A stretch of 32,439 nt of DNA from Cereibacter johrii (GCF_001720585.1 NZ_MABH01000074.1:1-32439), one strand, 5' to 3'. Numbered from the stretch's first letter, positions 7,783-15,885 are shown. The notes: generated by a model from the letters alone, not told the origin. Translations and numbers: made by a program.

Positions 7783-8520
7783 TCAGGCTGCCGAAAGGGC
7801 CGCCACGATCCCGCCGAAATCCGCCGCCTTGAGGCTCGCGCCGCCGACCAGCGCGCCATCGACATTCGGCACGGCGAAGATCTCGGCCGCATTCGACGGC
7901 TTCACCGAGCCGCCGTAGAGCAGCCGGAAGCCCTCCGCATCCGAAAACCGGTCGGCGAGCCGCGCGCGGAGGAAGGCGTGAACCTCGGCGATTTCGGCGG
8001 TGGTGGGCGTGCGGCCGGTGCCGATGGCCCAGACCGGCTCGTAGGCGATCACGGTGTTGGCCGCGGTGGCGGCCTCCGGCACCGAGCCCGCAAGCTGCGC
8101 GCCGATCACGTCGAGCGTCTGGCCCGCGTCGCGCTGGGCCTCGGTCTCGCCCACGCAGACGATGGCGACAAGACCCGCGCCCCAGGCCGCTTCGGCCTTC
8201 AGCCGCACGAGCGAATCCGTTTCGCCGTGATCGGCGCGGCGTTCGGAATGGCCGAGGATGACGTGGCTCGCCCCCGCATCGGCGAGCATGGCGGCCGAGA
8301 CGTCGCCGGTATGGGCGCCGGAGGTCTTGGGGTGGCAGTCCTGCCCCCCGACCATCAGGCCCGAGGAAGCGCGTCCCGCCATGCGCGCAAGAAGCGTCGC
8401 GGGCGGACAGATCAGCATCTCGCAGCGGGGCGACGGATGCGCGGCAAGCAGGGCGTCGATCTCGCCCAGATCCGCCTCGGTTCCGTTCATCTTCCAGTTT
8501 CCGGCCGCAAGTTTGCGCAT
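7783..8520 (-). CDS. tpiA: Triosephosphate isomerase
   Basis: TpiA (245 residues) interconverts dihydroxyacetone phosphate and glyceraldehyde 3-phosphate in glycolysis, gluconeogenesis and the Calvin cycle. Substrate residues Asn8 and Lys10 are in NWKMNG, the electrophilic His91 in ILGHSERR, and the catalytic base Glu161 in [10 protein letters not shown]. The phosphate-gripping LYGGSVKP loop is near the C-terminus. Length is normal for the family. The ATG at 8520 directly precedes the conserved RKLAAGNWK start; GGGGAAG lies just upstream. It is transcribed in the same direction as the Fe-S genes but separated by 143 bp, so it probably has its own promoter. Confidence 0.97.
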   Translation of the reverse strand: MRKLAAGNWKMNGTEADLGEIDALLAAHPSPRCEMLICPPATLLARMAGRASSGLMVGGQDCHPKTSGAHTGDVSAAMLADAGASHVILGHSERRADHGETDSLVRLKAEAAWGAGLVAIVCVGETEAQRDAGQTLDVIGAQLAGSVPEAATAANTVIAYEPVWAIGTGRTPTTAEIAEVHAFLRARLADRFSDAEGFRLLYGGSVKPSNAAEIFAVPNVDGALVGGASLKAADFGGIVAALSAA

Positions 8521-8663
8521 TTTCTTCCCCATCCTTTTCGAGTTGGGCAAGTGTTAAGCGATTGCGGCAGGCGGGGGAAGCCTCGGGCGGCGCCGGATGC
8601 CGGCGGCAGGCAGGGCCCGCGAGGAGGCCGGCAGATCCGCGCGCAGATGGACGCGTCTGGCGC

Positions 8664-9020
8664 TCAGGCCTCGGCTTCGCGGAACTTGATCGATTCGCCG
8701 CAGCCGCAGGCATCCACGACATTGGGATTGCGGAACTTGAAGCCGGATTCGATCAGCCCGGTCTCATAGTCGATCTCGGTGCCGAACAGGAACATCTGCG
8801 CCATGGGCGCGATCATCACGCGCGCCCCGTCCTGCTCGACCGTCTCGTCCATCGGATTGATGTCCGACACATAGTCCATCGTATATTCCATGCCGGCGCA
8901 GCCACCCTTCTTGACGCCGATGCGCAGCCCTTTCGAGCCCTGCTTCTGCATCAGCCGGGCGATCTGCTTCGCCGCGGCGGGGGTGAGGGTGACGGCCTGC
9001 TTGCCGGGAATGGAGAACAT
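8664..9020 (-). CDS. sufA: A-type Fe-S carrier protein (SufA/IscA family)
   Basis: A 118-residue HesB/IscA/SufA protein that holds and passes Fe-S clusters to apo-enzymes. The three conserved cysteines are Cys41 (GGCAG) and Cys105/Cys107 (CGCGE). It follows the SufT-like gene by 83 nt on the same strand, which fits the distal end of an alphaproteobacterial suf set. Whether it is SufA, IscA or ErpA cannot be settled from sequence alone. No sufBCDS genes are visible in the window. Confidence 0.92.
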   Translation of the reverse strand: MFSIPGKQAVTLTPAAAKQIARLMQKQGSKGLRIGVKKGGCAGMEYTMDYVSDINPMDETVEQDGARVMIAPMAQMFLFGTEIDYETGLIESGFKFRNPNVVDACGCGESIKFREAEA

Positions 9021-9103
9021 CGAAGAAACCTCTCGCTGGTCCGAGGGATATGGGCTGCGGAGCCGCCCGTCTCAAGCCCTCCGCAGGACGACAGGAGGCC
9101 GCC

Positions 9104-9466
9104 TCACATGAAGCCGAGCTCGAGCCTCGCCTCGTCGGACATCATGTCCATGCCCCACGGCGGGTCGAATGTCATGCCCACGACGACGCTCTTCACGCCC
9201 GCGATGGGCTCGACCGCGTCCTGCACCCATCCGGGCATCTCGCCGGCGACCGGGCAGCCCGGTGCCGTGAGCGTCATGAGGATCTCGACCTCGTTCTCGC
9301 CCGAGATGTCGATCGTGTAGATCAGGCCGAGATCAAAGATATTCACCGGGATTTCCGGGTCGTAGACCGTGCGGCAGGCCTCCACAATGCTGTCGTAGAG
9401 CGGGTGGTCGGTCGTCGACGGCTTGATGAGGGGCGCGCCCTCGATCATGTCCTGCTGCTGGTTCAT
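9104..9466 (-). CDS. sufT: SufT-like Fe-S maturation protein (MIP18/DUF59)
   Basis: A 120-residue MIP18-family protein. The family core DPEIPVNIFDLGLIY spans residues 36-50, and the conserved reactive cysteine is Cys71 in TAPGCPVAGEMPGW. Members near suf genes support maturation of Fe-S proteins. The start at 9466 lies about 20 nt after the likely transcription start of a promoter with a perfect TATAAT box, so this gene appears to lead its transcription unit, with sufA second. The gene diverges from the glycosyltransferase-like gene. Confidence 0.92.
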   Translation of the reverse strand: MNQQQDMIEGAPLIKPSTTDHPLYDSIVEACRTVYDPEIPVNIFDLGLIYTIDISGENEVEILMTLTAPGCPVAGEMPGWVQDAVEPIAGVKSVVVGMTFDPPWGMDMMSDEARLELGFM

Positions 9467-9492
9467 GGGATTCTCGCGCGGTTTGTTGACTG

Positions 9493-9521
9493 ATTATATA
9501 GGGAATGTGCGGCCCGAGGTC
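9493..9521 (-). promoter_or_regulatory. Promoter of the sufT-sufA unit
   Basis: On the minus strand a perfect TATAAT (9493-9498) lies in a locally AT-rich patch of otherwise GC-rich DNA, about 20 nt before the likely start region of sufT. A -35 element is poor (GGACCT or GACCTC at 17-18 bp), as expected for a promoter helped by an activator or controlled by an Fe-S regulator. Confidence 0.55.
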
Positions 9522-9749
9522 CAGTGGCGTGAGCGGTCGCTTCCGCCGCAGGTGCCGCGAGATGCCGGAGGCTGCGCGGCACGGTTCATCCTCTGTTGCT
9601 TCACGAAGGCCGGCCCGACCGGCTCGGAAACGCCGCCGGTGGAGCGGCCGTGGCCCCGGAGCTTGGGGAGGGTCGTGCGCCTGCGCGCTTGACTTCCCCC
9701 GCCGGAGACTTCTTCTCGGGGAGAGGACGGAAAGGCCGCGCGAGGTGAC
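9522..9749. other. Upstream region of the glycosyltransferase-like gene
   Basis: No gene is supported between the sufT promoter and the ATG at 9750. A ribosome-site-like GAGG lies just before that ATG. A promoter for the rightward gene must lie here, but I cannot single one out. Confidence 0.4.
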
Positions 9750-10553
9750 ATGCTGAAACAGGTGATCTGCATCAACTGGGGGACGAAGTACGGGCCCCGG
9801 TTCATCAACCGGCTTTACGCGATGGTGGCGCGGAACATCACGCCGCCCTTCACCTTCACCTGCTTCACCGACAACGAAGAGGGCATTCGCCCCGAGGTGG
9901 ATTGCCAGCCGCTGCCGCCGCTCGATTTCGTGATGCCGAAGAACACGATGGGCAAGTGGCCCAAGGCACGTCTCTGGAGCCCGACGCTCGGCGATCTGAA
10001 GGGGCCGGTGCTGTTTCTCGATCTCGATGTGGTGATCACCGGCTCGCTCGACGAGTTCTTCACCTACGGAGACCCGGACCGGGTGATCCTCGCGCGCAAC
10101 CCCGCCAAACCCTTCGAGCGTCTCGGACAGACCTCGGTCTTCCGCTTTCCGGTGGGCAGTCTCGTGGAGCTGCAGCGGATCTTCCTCGCCGATCCACAGG
10201 CGGTGGCGGACGAGTATCGCTTCGAGCAGAGGTTCGTGACCATGAACGCGCCGGGCGGCGTGGATCTCTTTCCCAAGGCGTGGGTCCGCCATTTCCGCTA
10301 TCAGTGCATGCTGCCCTTCCCGCTGAACCTCGCCCTGCCGCCGCGTCTGCCGCAGGGATCGAAGGTCGTGATCTTTCCCGGAGGCGTGCATCCCGAACAT
10401 GCGATCCGGGGCGGATGGGTGCATCGCGAGGGCTGGACCCTCGGCCAGCATCTGAGAGGGCTGGCCGAGCGTCATGCCGACGGCTCCCGGTGGCGGTATC
10501 TGCGCCATTACATGCGCCCGACCGCCTGGGTGGCCGATCACTGGAAGGAGTGA
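9750..10553 (+). CDS. Putative glycosyltransferase, GT-A fold
   Basis: A 267-residue protein without signal peptide or membrane segments. VLFLDLDVV (residues 87-95) contains the Asp-X-Asp motif used by GT-A enzymes to bind the metal and nucleotide sugar. Before it, INWGTKYG and CFTDNEEG resemble the N-terminal nucleotide-binding strands, and a later HPEHAI stretch is consistent with a C-terminal metal/acceptor region. It stands alone: no polysaccharide or LPS genes are adjacent, so donor and acceptor are unknown. The nearest family is GT8-like hypothetical proteins. The ATG at 9750 follows GAGGTGAC. The fold call is moderately confident; no specific reaction is claimed. Confidence 0.75.
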   Translation: MLKQVICINWGTKYGPRFINRLYAMVARNITPPFTFTCFTDNEEGIRPEVDCQPLPPLDFVMPKNTMGKWPKARLWSPTLGDLKGPVLFLDLDVVITGSLDEFFTYGDPDRVILARNPAKPFERLGQTSVFRFPVGSLVELQRIFLADPQAVADEYRFEQRFVTMNAPGGVDLFPKAWVRHFRYQCMLPFPLNLALPPRLPQGSKVVIFPGGVHPEHAIRGGWVHREGWTLGQHLRGLAERHADGSRWRYLRHYMRPTAWVADHWKE

Positions 10554-10558
10554 CGGGC

Positions 10559-10575
10559 GCGGGAGGGGCTCCCGC
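10559..10575 (+). terminator. Hairpin after the glycosyltransferase-like gene
   Basis: A perfect 7-bp stem (GCGGGAG / CTCCCGC, loop GGG) lies 6 nt after the stop. No T-tract follows. Confidence 0.55.
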
Positions 10576-11032
10576 CCATAAGCCGTTGCCGACTCTCATC
10601 CGCCTGTTTGCGCAGTCCCTGGACCCCAACGGCAGCGAAACCAGCGACAGGCACCGCGGCGGCCTCGGGCGCCAGAGGAATTCTGTGCCGAGGCCCCCCT
10701 CTGGCTTCCGGAACCTCTCCCTCCGGAGCGGGAGCCGCAGTGCACTTTGCGAAGCCATTGAAACCCACCCATCCTGATCGATGCCGTGGGTGAGCGTGAG
10801 GGCGTGCCGGGCTTCGATCAGCATCTGGCGCTCGTGCCGCGGCCCGCGCCCTTTGCGCCGCCATGCCTCTTGTGGAGCGCCTGGCGACACGGGCCCCGGC
10901 TCGCGCCGGCTGCCCCCTCCGTTCCACCCGCGCGTGTGTAATCTTCGCATTCCGGATAGCGGAGTCGCAGATACATCATCAACCTTGGCACATAAGACTT
11001 CGGAGCGATCATGCTGTCAGTCCTGCGCCCCC
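10576..11032. other. Unassigned 457-bp gap before the AraC gene
   Basis: No family-matching gene was found. The minus strand is open across most of the gap in two frames with Arg/Ala/Pro-rich products, which is expected at this GC content. A phrase around 10700-10790 that reads GWVSMASQSALRLPLRRERF on the minus strand looks more protein-like than its surroundings, but no start site supports it. An unannotated small RNA or decayed element is possible. Confidence 0.35.
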
Positions 11033-11956
11033 TCAGCTTCTTGCACCGAGAGTGTCTTTCGGGCGTTCCCCGAACCGCTGCCGATAGGCCTGTGCAAATC
11101 GCCCCAGATGCGTGATGCCGCTGTCCAGCGCGCAGCCGGTCACGTCGCTGTCGCCCGAAAGAAGCCGCGTCCGCGCGGCATCCAGCCGGATGGCGGCCAG
11201 AACCTCCTGCGGCGTCGGATGGCCGGCCTCCCGGAAAGCGGTCTGCAGCGACCGGCTGCTGCATCCCAGTTCCTGCGCCAGCGCAGCGATGGAGATCGGC
11301 TCGGCATGAGCGGCCCGCATCAGGGCGATGGCCTGGCGCACCCGCCGGGCCCCGGCCGAAGCGGCCGGCCGGTCGGGCTGCGCCAGAACGCAGGCCAGAT
11401 CGACGGCGAGATCGGCGAGGGTCGCTTCCAGCGCGGCAGCGGGCAGCGGCTGCGCAGCCTCGGCGCCGGTCAGCATCAGCCCGACCCTGCTGCGGATCCG
11501 CGCGACGGCGCCCGCCGACGGGTCGTGGCGAGGCGCGATCCGCCGGACGGCAAGATCCTCGGTCCGCAGCGTCTCGTCGAGGCCGGCCAGAGGCATGGTC
11601 AGCACATCGGCGCGATAGAGCGCGGCCGGGCCCGGACGAGTGACCACGGTCCGACGGCGGTTCGGCCCGAAGGCCAGCACGCCGCCGCCATCGGCATGGG
11701 TCATGCTGTCCCCGACACTGCAGGTGATGCGGCCCGCCCAAGGGAAAAGCAGGGTCAACCGTTCCGGCTCGTCCAGTGTGATGTCGTGGCCGGTGGATCG
11801 GACCCGAGCCAGCACCATGGGGGTGCCGCCAAGCCGGGTGATGCCGATGCGTCCCTCCGGCTCCAGAAACCGGAACCTGTCGGTCCGGTGAAACAGCTGC
11901 GGTGCGAAGGCATCGACTCCGCTGATCCAGCTGGTTCTGACGGTACGATTGCGCAT
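11033..11956 (-). CDS. AraC-family transcriptional regulator
   Basis: A 307-residue regulator. The last 100 residues (about 205-307) form the two helix-turn-helix AraC domain: ISIAALAQELGCSSRSLQTAFREAG is the first motif and DSGITHLGRFAQAYRQRFGERP the second. The N-terminal part is a cupin-like ligand domain with no recognised ligand. It is divergent from the PliG-like gene across 159 bp, so it is the natural candidate to regulate that operon. I prefer the ATG at 11956 over an in-frame TTG at 11968; an out-of-frame ATG at 11960 lies between. Regulation of the neighbours is inferred. Confidence 0.9.
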   Translation of the reverse strand: MRNRTVRTSWISGVDAFAPQLFHRTDRFRFLEPEGRIGITRLGGTPMVLARVRSTGHDITLDEPERLTLLFPWAGRITCSVGDSMTHADGGGVLAFGPNRRRTVVTRPGPAALYRADVLTMPLAGLDETLRTEDLAVRRIAPRHDPSAGAVARIRSRVGLMLTGAEAAQPLPAAALEATLADLAVDLACVLAQPDRPAASAGARRVRQAIALMRAAHAEPISIAALAQELGCSSRSLQTAFREAGHPTPQEVLAAIRLDAARTRLLSGDSDVTGCALDSGITHLGRFAQAYRQRFGERPKDTLGARS

Positions 11957-12115
11957 CCATCCCGCCAATCTGCAGGTTCAAATCCACGGTCCGAGGGAAC
12001 AAGCCTACCTCAAGTTCATCTTCGGTGAACCTCTTTGTTTCTTCGACACCTTCGTTCGGAGCCCGCACCTCGGGCTGCCGCATGTTCCCGCCCCAATCGC
12101 TGAAAGGACCATTCC

Positions 12116-12520
12116 ATGACCTATCGCAAGCTGACCCGGCTGGTCGCTGTGCTGCTGATGATCGGCGGCGCGCCGGCGATGGCCGACGACATCCGGCGCG
12201 AGACCGTGCATTTCGCTCCGGGAACCTCGGGCTCGACGATCAACGCCAGGATCAAGGGCTACAACTCGGTGCAGTACAGCCTCGGGGTCAGGGCGGGCCA
12301 GAAGATGAGCGTGCAGCTCGATTCCAATAATGCGAGCCTTTACTTCAACATCACGGCTCCGGGTGCCACTGAGGCGCTCTACAACAGCTCGATCGATGGC
12401 AACGGCACTTCGGTCACCATTCCGTCCAGCGGCACCTATGTGATCGACGTCTATCTGATGCGCAATGCCGCGAGGCGGGGCGAAACCGCCAACTATTCCC
12501 TGACGCTTTACGTCGAATGA
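12116..12520 (+). CDS. Periplasmic protein resembling a g-type lysozyme inhibitor (PliG)
   Basis: A 134-residue exported protein: a basic N-terminus and hydrophobic core end in APAMA, with likely cleavage after residue 23. The mature part is beta-rich. Its ARIKGYNSVQYSLGVRAGQ segment and C-terminal RNAARRGETANYSLTLY closely echo the GY-Y-AGQ and RN-AR-Y pattern I recall from E. coli PliG, which blocks goose-type lysozymes in the periplasm. The length is also right. AAAGGA lies 7 nt before the ATG. The small lipoprotein gene follows after 19 nt. The alternative is a related pre-peptidase C-terminal-like beta domain of other function; the resemblance is from memory. Confidence 0.7.
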   Translation: MTYRKLTRLVAVLLMIGGAPAMADDIRRETVHFAPGTSGSTINARIKGYNSVQYSLGVRAGQKMSVQLDSNNASLYFNITAPGATEALYNSSIDGNGTSVTIPSSGTYVIDVYLMRNAARRGETANYSLTLYVE

Positions 12521-12539
12521 TCCCAGGAAAGGACAAGCC

Positions 12540-12818
12540 ATGAAATATGCCGCATTGCTTGCAGGCGCGCTGACACTGTCTGCCTGCGCCGAAGGGGGAG
12601 GAACGAGCCCCTCCGACTTTCCGGAGGATGTGAAGGCCTGCAAGCAGGCGATGGCCTATCGCTCGATGACCACGCCTACCTTCATCGAGGTCGTCAGCGC
12701 CGCCCCGCTTCGGGACGGGTCCGGTATCCAGATGTTCCTGACCCACAACGGCCAGAACATGACGATCTGCCGCACGAACAATGGCCACGAGGTGAAGGAG
12801 CTCTTCGCCTACGGCTGA
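12540..12818 (+). CDS. Small lipoprotein
   Basis: A 92-residue protein with a short signal sequence and lipobox LSAC (Cys16), so the mature protein should be about 77 residues attached to the membrane. The mature part begins with a Gly/Ser linker and has two further cysteines, in DVKACKQAM and MTICRTN, that could pair in the periplasm. AGGAAAGG precedes the ATG. It is likely cotranscribed with the PliG-like gene; lysozyme inhibitors of other classes can be lipoproteins, but this one matches no inhibitor motif I know. Function unknown. Confidence 0.8.
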   Translation: MKYAALLAGALTLSACAEGGGTSPSDFPEDVKACKQAMAYRSMTTPTFIEVVSAAPLRDGSGIQMFLTHNGQNMTICRTNNGHEVKELFAYG

Positions 12819-12839
12819 AGGCCGCAAGGTCGATGAGGT

Positions 12840-12864
12840 CGGCGGTGCGTCATGCGCACCGCCG
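12840..12864 (+). terminator. Hairpin between lipoprotein and CPBP genes
   Basis: A perfect 10-bp stem (12840-12849 with 12855-12864, loop TCATG) lies in the 70-bp gap. With no T-tract it may terminate part of the transcripts or protect the upstream mRNA, so the four-gene set may be expressed as two pairs. Confidence 0.55.
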
Positions 12865-12888
12865 CGACCGGGCAAAGGCAGTTCCATC

Positions 12889-13623
12889 ATGACGGCGAAA
12901 CCGGATTTCCCCTTCTACAATGACCGGCCGATCCCGTTCGAGGGCCGGGACTGGCTGCTGCTGATGGGCGCTCTGGCAGTGGCGCTGGCGGTCCTCACGC
13001 TGCTGCCGCTGCGCCACTTCCCGCAAGACATCGTCCCGGCGCTGCTGTTCCTCGTTATCCCGCTTCTGGCGCTGCGCCATGTCGCCGGGCCGCACTGGAC
13101 GGCGGTGTTCCGCCCGGTGGGCCTTCGCGAGATCGGCCTGATGCTGCTCTTCGGCCTGCTCACATTGGGGGGATCGATCCTCGCGGCGCTGATCCTCTCG
13201 CAGTTCTTCACCCTCGGCGGCAATCCGGTCGCCGAAAGTTTCGACGGGATGACCGGCCTTGCGCTGGCAGCCCGGCTGATCCCGACCATCCCGCAGCTCA
13301 TCGGCGAGGAGCTGTTCGGCATTCTGCCGTTTCTGGCCGTGCTGTGGTTCTGTGTCACCCGGATGCGCCTCTCGCGCCGGGCAGGGATCATTGTCGGGCT
13401 TCTGGTATCGGCGCTGGTCTTCGGCGCCGCGCATCTGCCGACCTATGACTGGAACTGGGGGCAGGCGCTGCTCGGAGTGGGATCGGCCCGGATCTTCCTG
13501 ACCCTGGCCTATGTCGCCACGCGCAATCTCTGGGTCTCGGCGGGGGCGCATGTGCTGAACGATTGGACCGGTTTCATCTTCGCCTTCACCGCGGGCCATG
13601 CGCCCATCGGCTCCGACCCCTGA
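12889..13623 (+). CDS. CPBP-family intramembrane protease-like protein
   Basis: A 244-residue integral membrane protein with about seven hydrophobic segments. The CPBP (CAAX protease and bacteriocin-processing) signatures are present: Glu140-Glu141 in IGEELFG, His182 in FGAAHLP, and His221 with Asn224/Asp225 in SAGAHVLNDW. The usual Arg after EE-X3 is not present at the expected place, so activity is not certain. CPBP proteins process membrane peptides or give immunity to bacteriocins. It sits between a lysozyme-inhibitor-like operon and a TraB/Tiki-like gene, hinting at an envelope-defence or peptide-processing role. The ribosome site is weak (AAAGG). Confidence 0.88.
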   Translation: MTAKPDFPFYNDRPIPFEGRDWLLLMGALAVALAVLTLLPLRHFPQDIVPALLFLVIPLLALRHVAGPHWTAVFRPVGLREIGLMLLFGLLTLGGSILAALILSQFFTLGGNPVAESFDGMTGLALAARLIPTIPQLIGEELFGILPFLAVLWFCVTRMRLSRRAGIIVGLLVSALVFGAAHLPTYDWNWGQALLGVGSARIFLTLAYVATRNLWVSAGAHVLNDWTGFIFAFTAGHAPIGSDP

Positions 13624-13638
13624 CCCGGACGGTTGATC

Positions 13639-14712
13639 ATGGCTCTCTCGCATGATGCTGTCGTTCGTCTCACGACCCTGGGCTGGGCGCTGCTCCTGTG
13701 CCTCTTCGCGCTCAGTGCGCCGCTGCTCTGGGCGGCCTCGCCGCTGCTGCTTGCCGGCGTGATCCTCGTCGGAGCGCTGCTCGGCCTGTCGATCCACGCA
13801 GCCCGGCGCCTGCCGCGACGCGACGGACGGTCCTCGGGCCGGACGCATGCCTGCCTGATCGGCGCGGGGCTGCTGACCTGCCTTGTCGCGGCTCCGGTCT
13901 GGTGGCTGGTGCTGCAACCCGCGCTGCATCCTCTGGCCGTGCCGCGCGTGACGCTGAGCGACGGCCGGCGGCAGGTGGTGTTCCAGGGGATGGTTCATGT
14001 CGCCTCGGAGCAGTTCTACCGCTCCGTCGCCTACGATCTGCTCCGGGCGAAAGACGCAGGTTATGTGCTATTCTTCGAAGGCGTCCAGCCCGGCACGCCC
14101 GAAGCCGACGCCTGGCTCGACGCGGCCACCCAGTCGAGCGGCGATCTCAACGCGCAATATGCCCGGATCGGCCAGGTCTGCGGGCTCAGCTTCCAGGGCG
14201 ATTTCCTCGCCTTCGTTCAGCGCGACGAGGCGCTGGATCCGGCGCATCTGGTGACGGCCGATGTCTCGGTGACCGAGATGTATGAGGAATGGCAACGGCT
14301 GGTCGCGGCCGACCCGGCCTTGGCCGAGACGCTGCCGGCCGGTGACGGCCATGGCGACGGGATGTTCGACATGTCGTCGCTGCTGCAGGTGGCTGCGGGG
14401 CTGAAGGACAGTCAGAAGGACCTGCTGGCGGCCGCCTGCAAGGGCGTCTTCTCCGTCGTCCTCGGTCGGGCCGAGAGTCCGGACGCGCTGAACCGGGTCA
14501 TCCTCGACTTCCGCAACCGCCGGCTGGCCGAACGTATCGCCGGTTCGGCGGATGCGGACATCTACATCACCTATGGCAGCGCACATTTCCCCGGCCTGTT
14601 CCGCGAGCTTCAGGCGCAGGATCCGGCGTGGCGGATCGTGGGCACCGCCTGGACTACCGCCATCCTGCCGCCGGACGATGCGGTGGGCCGGCTGCGGCTC
14701 GCCCCGCCCTGA
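13639..14712 (+). CDS. Membrane protein with TraB/Tiki-like hydrolase domain
   Basis: A 357-residue protein: two or three hydrophobic helices in the first 95 residues, then a soluble domain of about 260 residues. The domain has the TraB/PrgY/Tiki superfamily layout: a GxxH motif (QGMVHVA), a following conserved Glu (FFEGV), and a second GxxH near the end (YGSAHFPGL). Tiki proteins are metalloproteases and PrgY lowers peptide-pheromone activity, so peptide cleavage is a reasonable guess. ATG at 13639 is 15 nt past the CPBP stop; an in-frame TTG at 13633 is disfavoured. Pairing with CPBP implies a joint role. Substrate unknown. Confidence 0.78.
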   Translation: MALSHDAVVRLTTLGWALLLCLFALSAPLLWAASPLLLAGVILVGALLGLSIHAARRLPRRDGRSSGRTHACLIGAGLLTCLVAAPVWWLVLQPALHPLAVPRVTLSDGRRQVVFQGMVHVASEQFYRSVAYDLLRAKDAGYVLFFEGVQPGTPEADAWLDAATQSSGDLNAQYARIGQVCGLSFQGDFLAFVQRDEALDPAHLVTADVSVTEMYEEWQRLVAADPALAETLPAGDGHGDGMFDMSSLLQVAAGLKDSQKDLLAAACKGVFSVVLGRAESPDALNRVILDFRNRRLAERIAGSADADIYITYGSAHFPGLFRELQAQDPAWRIVGTAWTTAILPPDDAVGRLRLAPP

Positions 14713-14718
14713 GCGGGG
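14702..14718. terminator. Hairpin between convergent genes at 14.7 kb
   Basis: CCCCGC / GCGGGG with a 5-nt loop forms a 6-bp stem overlapping the stop of the TraB/Tiki-like gene and ending one base before the convergent membrane-protein gene. It could serve both strands. Confidence 0.4.
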
Positions 14719-15396
14719 TCACGATCCGATCGTCACCGGGCCGCTCAGCAGAGACAGAGCGAAGACGCCGAAGCAGCAGATCCCGCCGATGACGAGGGCC
14801 AGCGCGGTCTGGCCTATGGCCTGACGAAGCCGGGTGTTGCGGTGGATCATGTAACCTCGCGTCAGGGCCACGGAATACCAGCCGAGCCCGAGCAGGAAGA
14901 TCGAAAGCGACGCCGGCCCTGTCCAGGCAGGCTCGAGAGTTCCCAGCATCAGCGCCAGGTCCAGCGTCAGAACGAAGGGCACCGTCACATAGCATTGCGC
15001 ATAGAACATCGGGCGCAGCGTCTTGCGGCTGAGGACCTGACCCGAGAGCCGTACATGCTGGATGCCCAGGAGCAGCGGGAACAGACTGAAGGCCACCGCC
15101 CGCAGGATCAGGAGGTTGCGCTGATCGGACAAAACGCCCTCGAATGCCGCGTCATTGTGGAAGACGCCGCGCTGCACCATGTGCGCGATCATCAGCGTCA
15201 GGAAAAGGAAGATCGGCGGACTGAGCGCTTCGGAAAACTGCTCCTCCGGCGGCCGGGTCAGCTCCTGTTCGGCGTAGGCGATCATCGCCATCGGGTGCCG
15301 CAGGCATCGCCACAGCGTCAGCGGGAAAAAGACCAGCCAGGACACCACCTCGTAGAGCAACAGTTCCGCCGAGCGGAGGAGATTCATGAAATCCAT
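14719..15396 (-). CDS. Six-TM membrane protein of unknown function
   Basis: A 225-residue integral membrane protein. Hydrophobic segments lie roughly at residues 10-27, 53-75, 92-112, 127-148, 155-175 and 195-220. The arrangement recalls Yip1-type or permease-like hypothetical proteins, but no family motif is clear. ATG at 15396 (or 15387, three codons on) begins MDFMNLLRSAELLLYEVV; the ribosome site is poor. The reading frame continues upstream for 90 codons with Arg/Pro-rich sequence that does not look like protein. It faces the TraB/Tiki-like gene with a 6-bp gap and may belong to the same functional set. Confidence 0.7.
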   Translation of the reverse strand: MDFMNLLRSAELLLYEVVSWLVFFPLTLWRCLRHPMAMIAYAEQELTRPPEEQFSEALSPPIFLFLTLMIAHMVQRGVFHNDAAFEGVLSDQRNLLILRAVAFSLFPLLLGIQHVRLSGQVLSRKTLRPMFYAQCYVTVPFVLTLDLALMLGTLEPAWTGPASLSIFLLGLGWYSVALTRGYMIHRNTRLRQAIGQTALALVIGGICCFGVFALSLLSGPVTIGS

Positions 15397-15434
15397 GGCG
15401 GGCCTATGATGCGGGTCGGCCCATCCTAACGCCC

Positions 15435-15608
15435 TCAAACGGGGGAAGTCATCCGGCCATCGTCCGCTCGGCTCGGTTCGGTGACGGAGGCAAGACGCGG
15501 CCGAGAGGTTGCTCCCCTCCTCTGTCGCCCGCTGACGTACTCGCGGATCAGGCGCAGGCGGCGCATGCTCTCGCCGATGTCGTTGCGCCACTGGTCGCCG
15601 CAGTGCAT
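15435..15608 (-). pseudogene. Short coding-like fragment
   Basis: On the minus strand an open frame between stops at 15656 and 15435 reads naturally: FSAEEWDRHRLSCRM then HCGDQWRNDIGESMRRLRLI. It has balanced charged and aromatic residues, unlike the shadow frames around it. An ATG at 15608 would give 57 residues, but the coding-like stretch begins before it and right after a stop, which suggests a 5'-truncated gene, probably from the mobile island beside it. No family recognised. Confidence 0.35.
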
Positions 15609-15784
15609 ACGGCAACTGAGGCGATGACGATCCCATTCCTCTGCGCTGAAGTGTCAGCTGCTCCATCGCATCACACCGGGCAGCGACTGCTTCGGGGTCA
15701 CTGTCGGGCAGGAGGCTGCGTGCCTAAAGGTCCGGTAAGGGGCGAAGCGCCTGACGATCCGGGATCGGAGATACGAGGAGCCAT
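15609..15784. other. Left margin of the accessory island
   Basis: Apart from the fragment that starts here on the minus strand, I see no gene, tRNA copy or transposase between it and the left direct repeat. Confidence 0.35.
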
Positions 15785-15885
15785 GTCCGCTCCCTGCGCG
15801 CGCTTCGCGTCGCTCCTCGAGTGGCACGCGGCTGGCCGCTTTCGCCGACCGCCGCGGGTGAAATGCCGCAATCTCACGGGCCGCT
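15785..15885. repeat. Left copy of an imperfect direct repeat flanking the island
   Basis: Positions 15807-15885 align without gaps to 18030-18108, 62 of 79 bases identical by my count. Identical blocks include GCGTCGCTCC at the start and GGGCCGCT / AGGCCGCT at the end. Similarity extends left to 15785 with a 4-base indel. The mismatches do not concentrate at one codon position, so this does not look like a conserved coding sequence. It could be an island boundary or a dispersed repeat family. Confidence 0.65.

Noticed and set aside
10060-10950. A minus-strand frame through the glycosyltransferase gene and the next gap
   Set aside because: The composition is Arg/Pro/Gly-rich, half of it overlaps a better gene, and there is no start site.
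11957-11968. TTG start at 11968 for the AraC gene
   Set aside because: It adds four residues without a ribosome site; the ATG at 11956 is simpler, though not proven.
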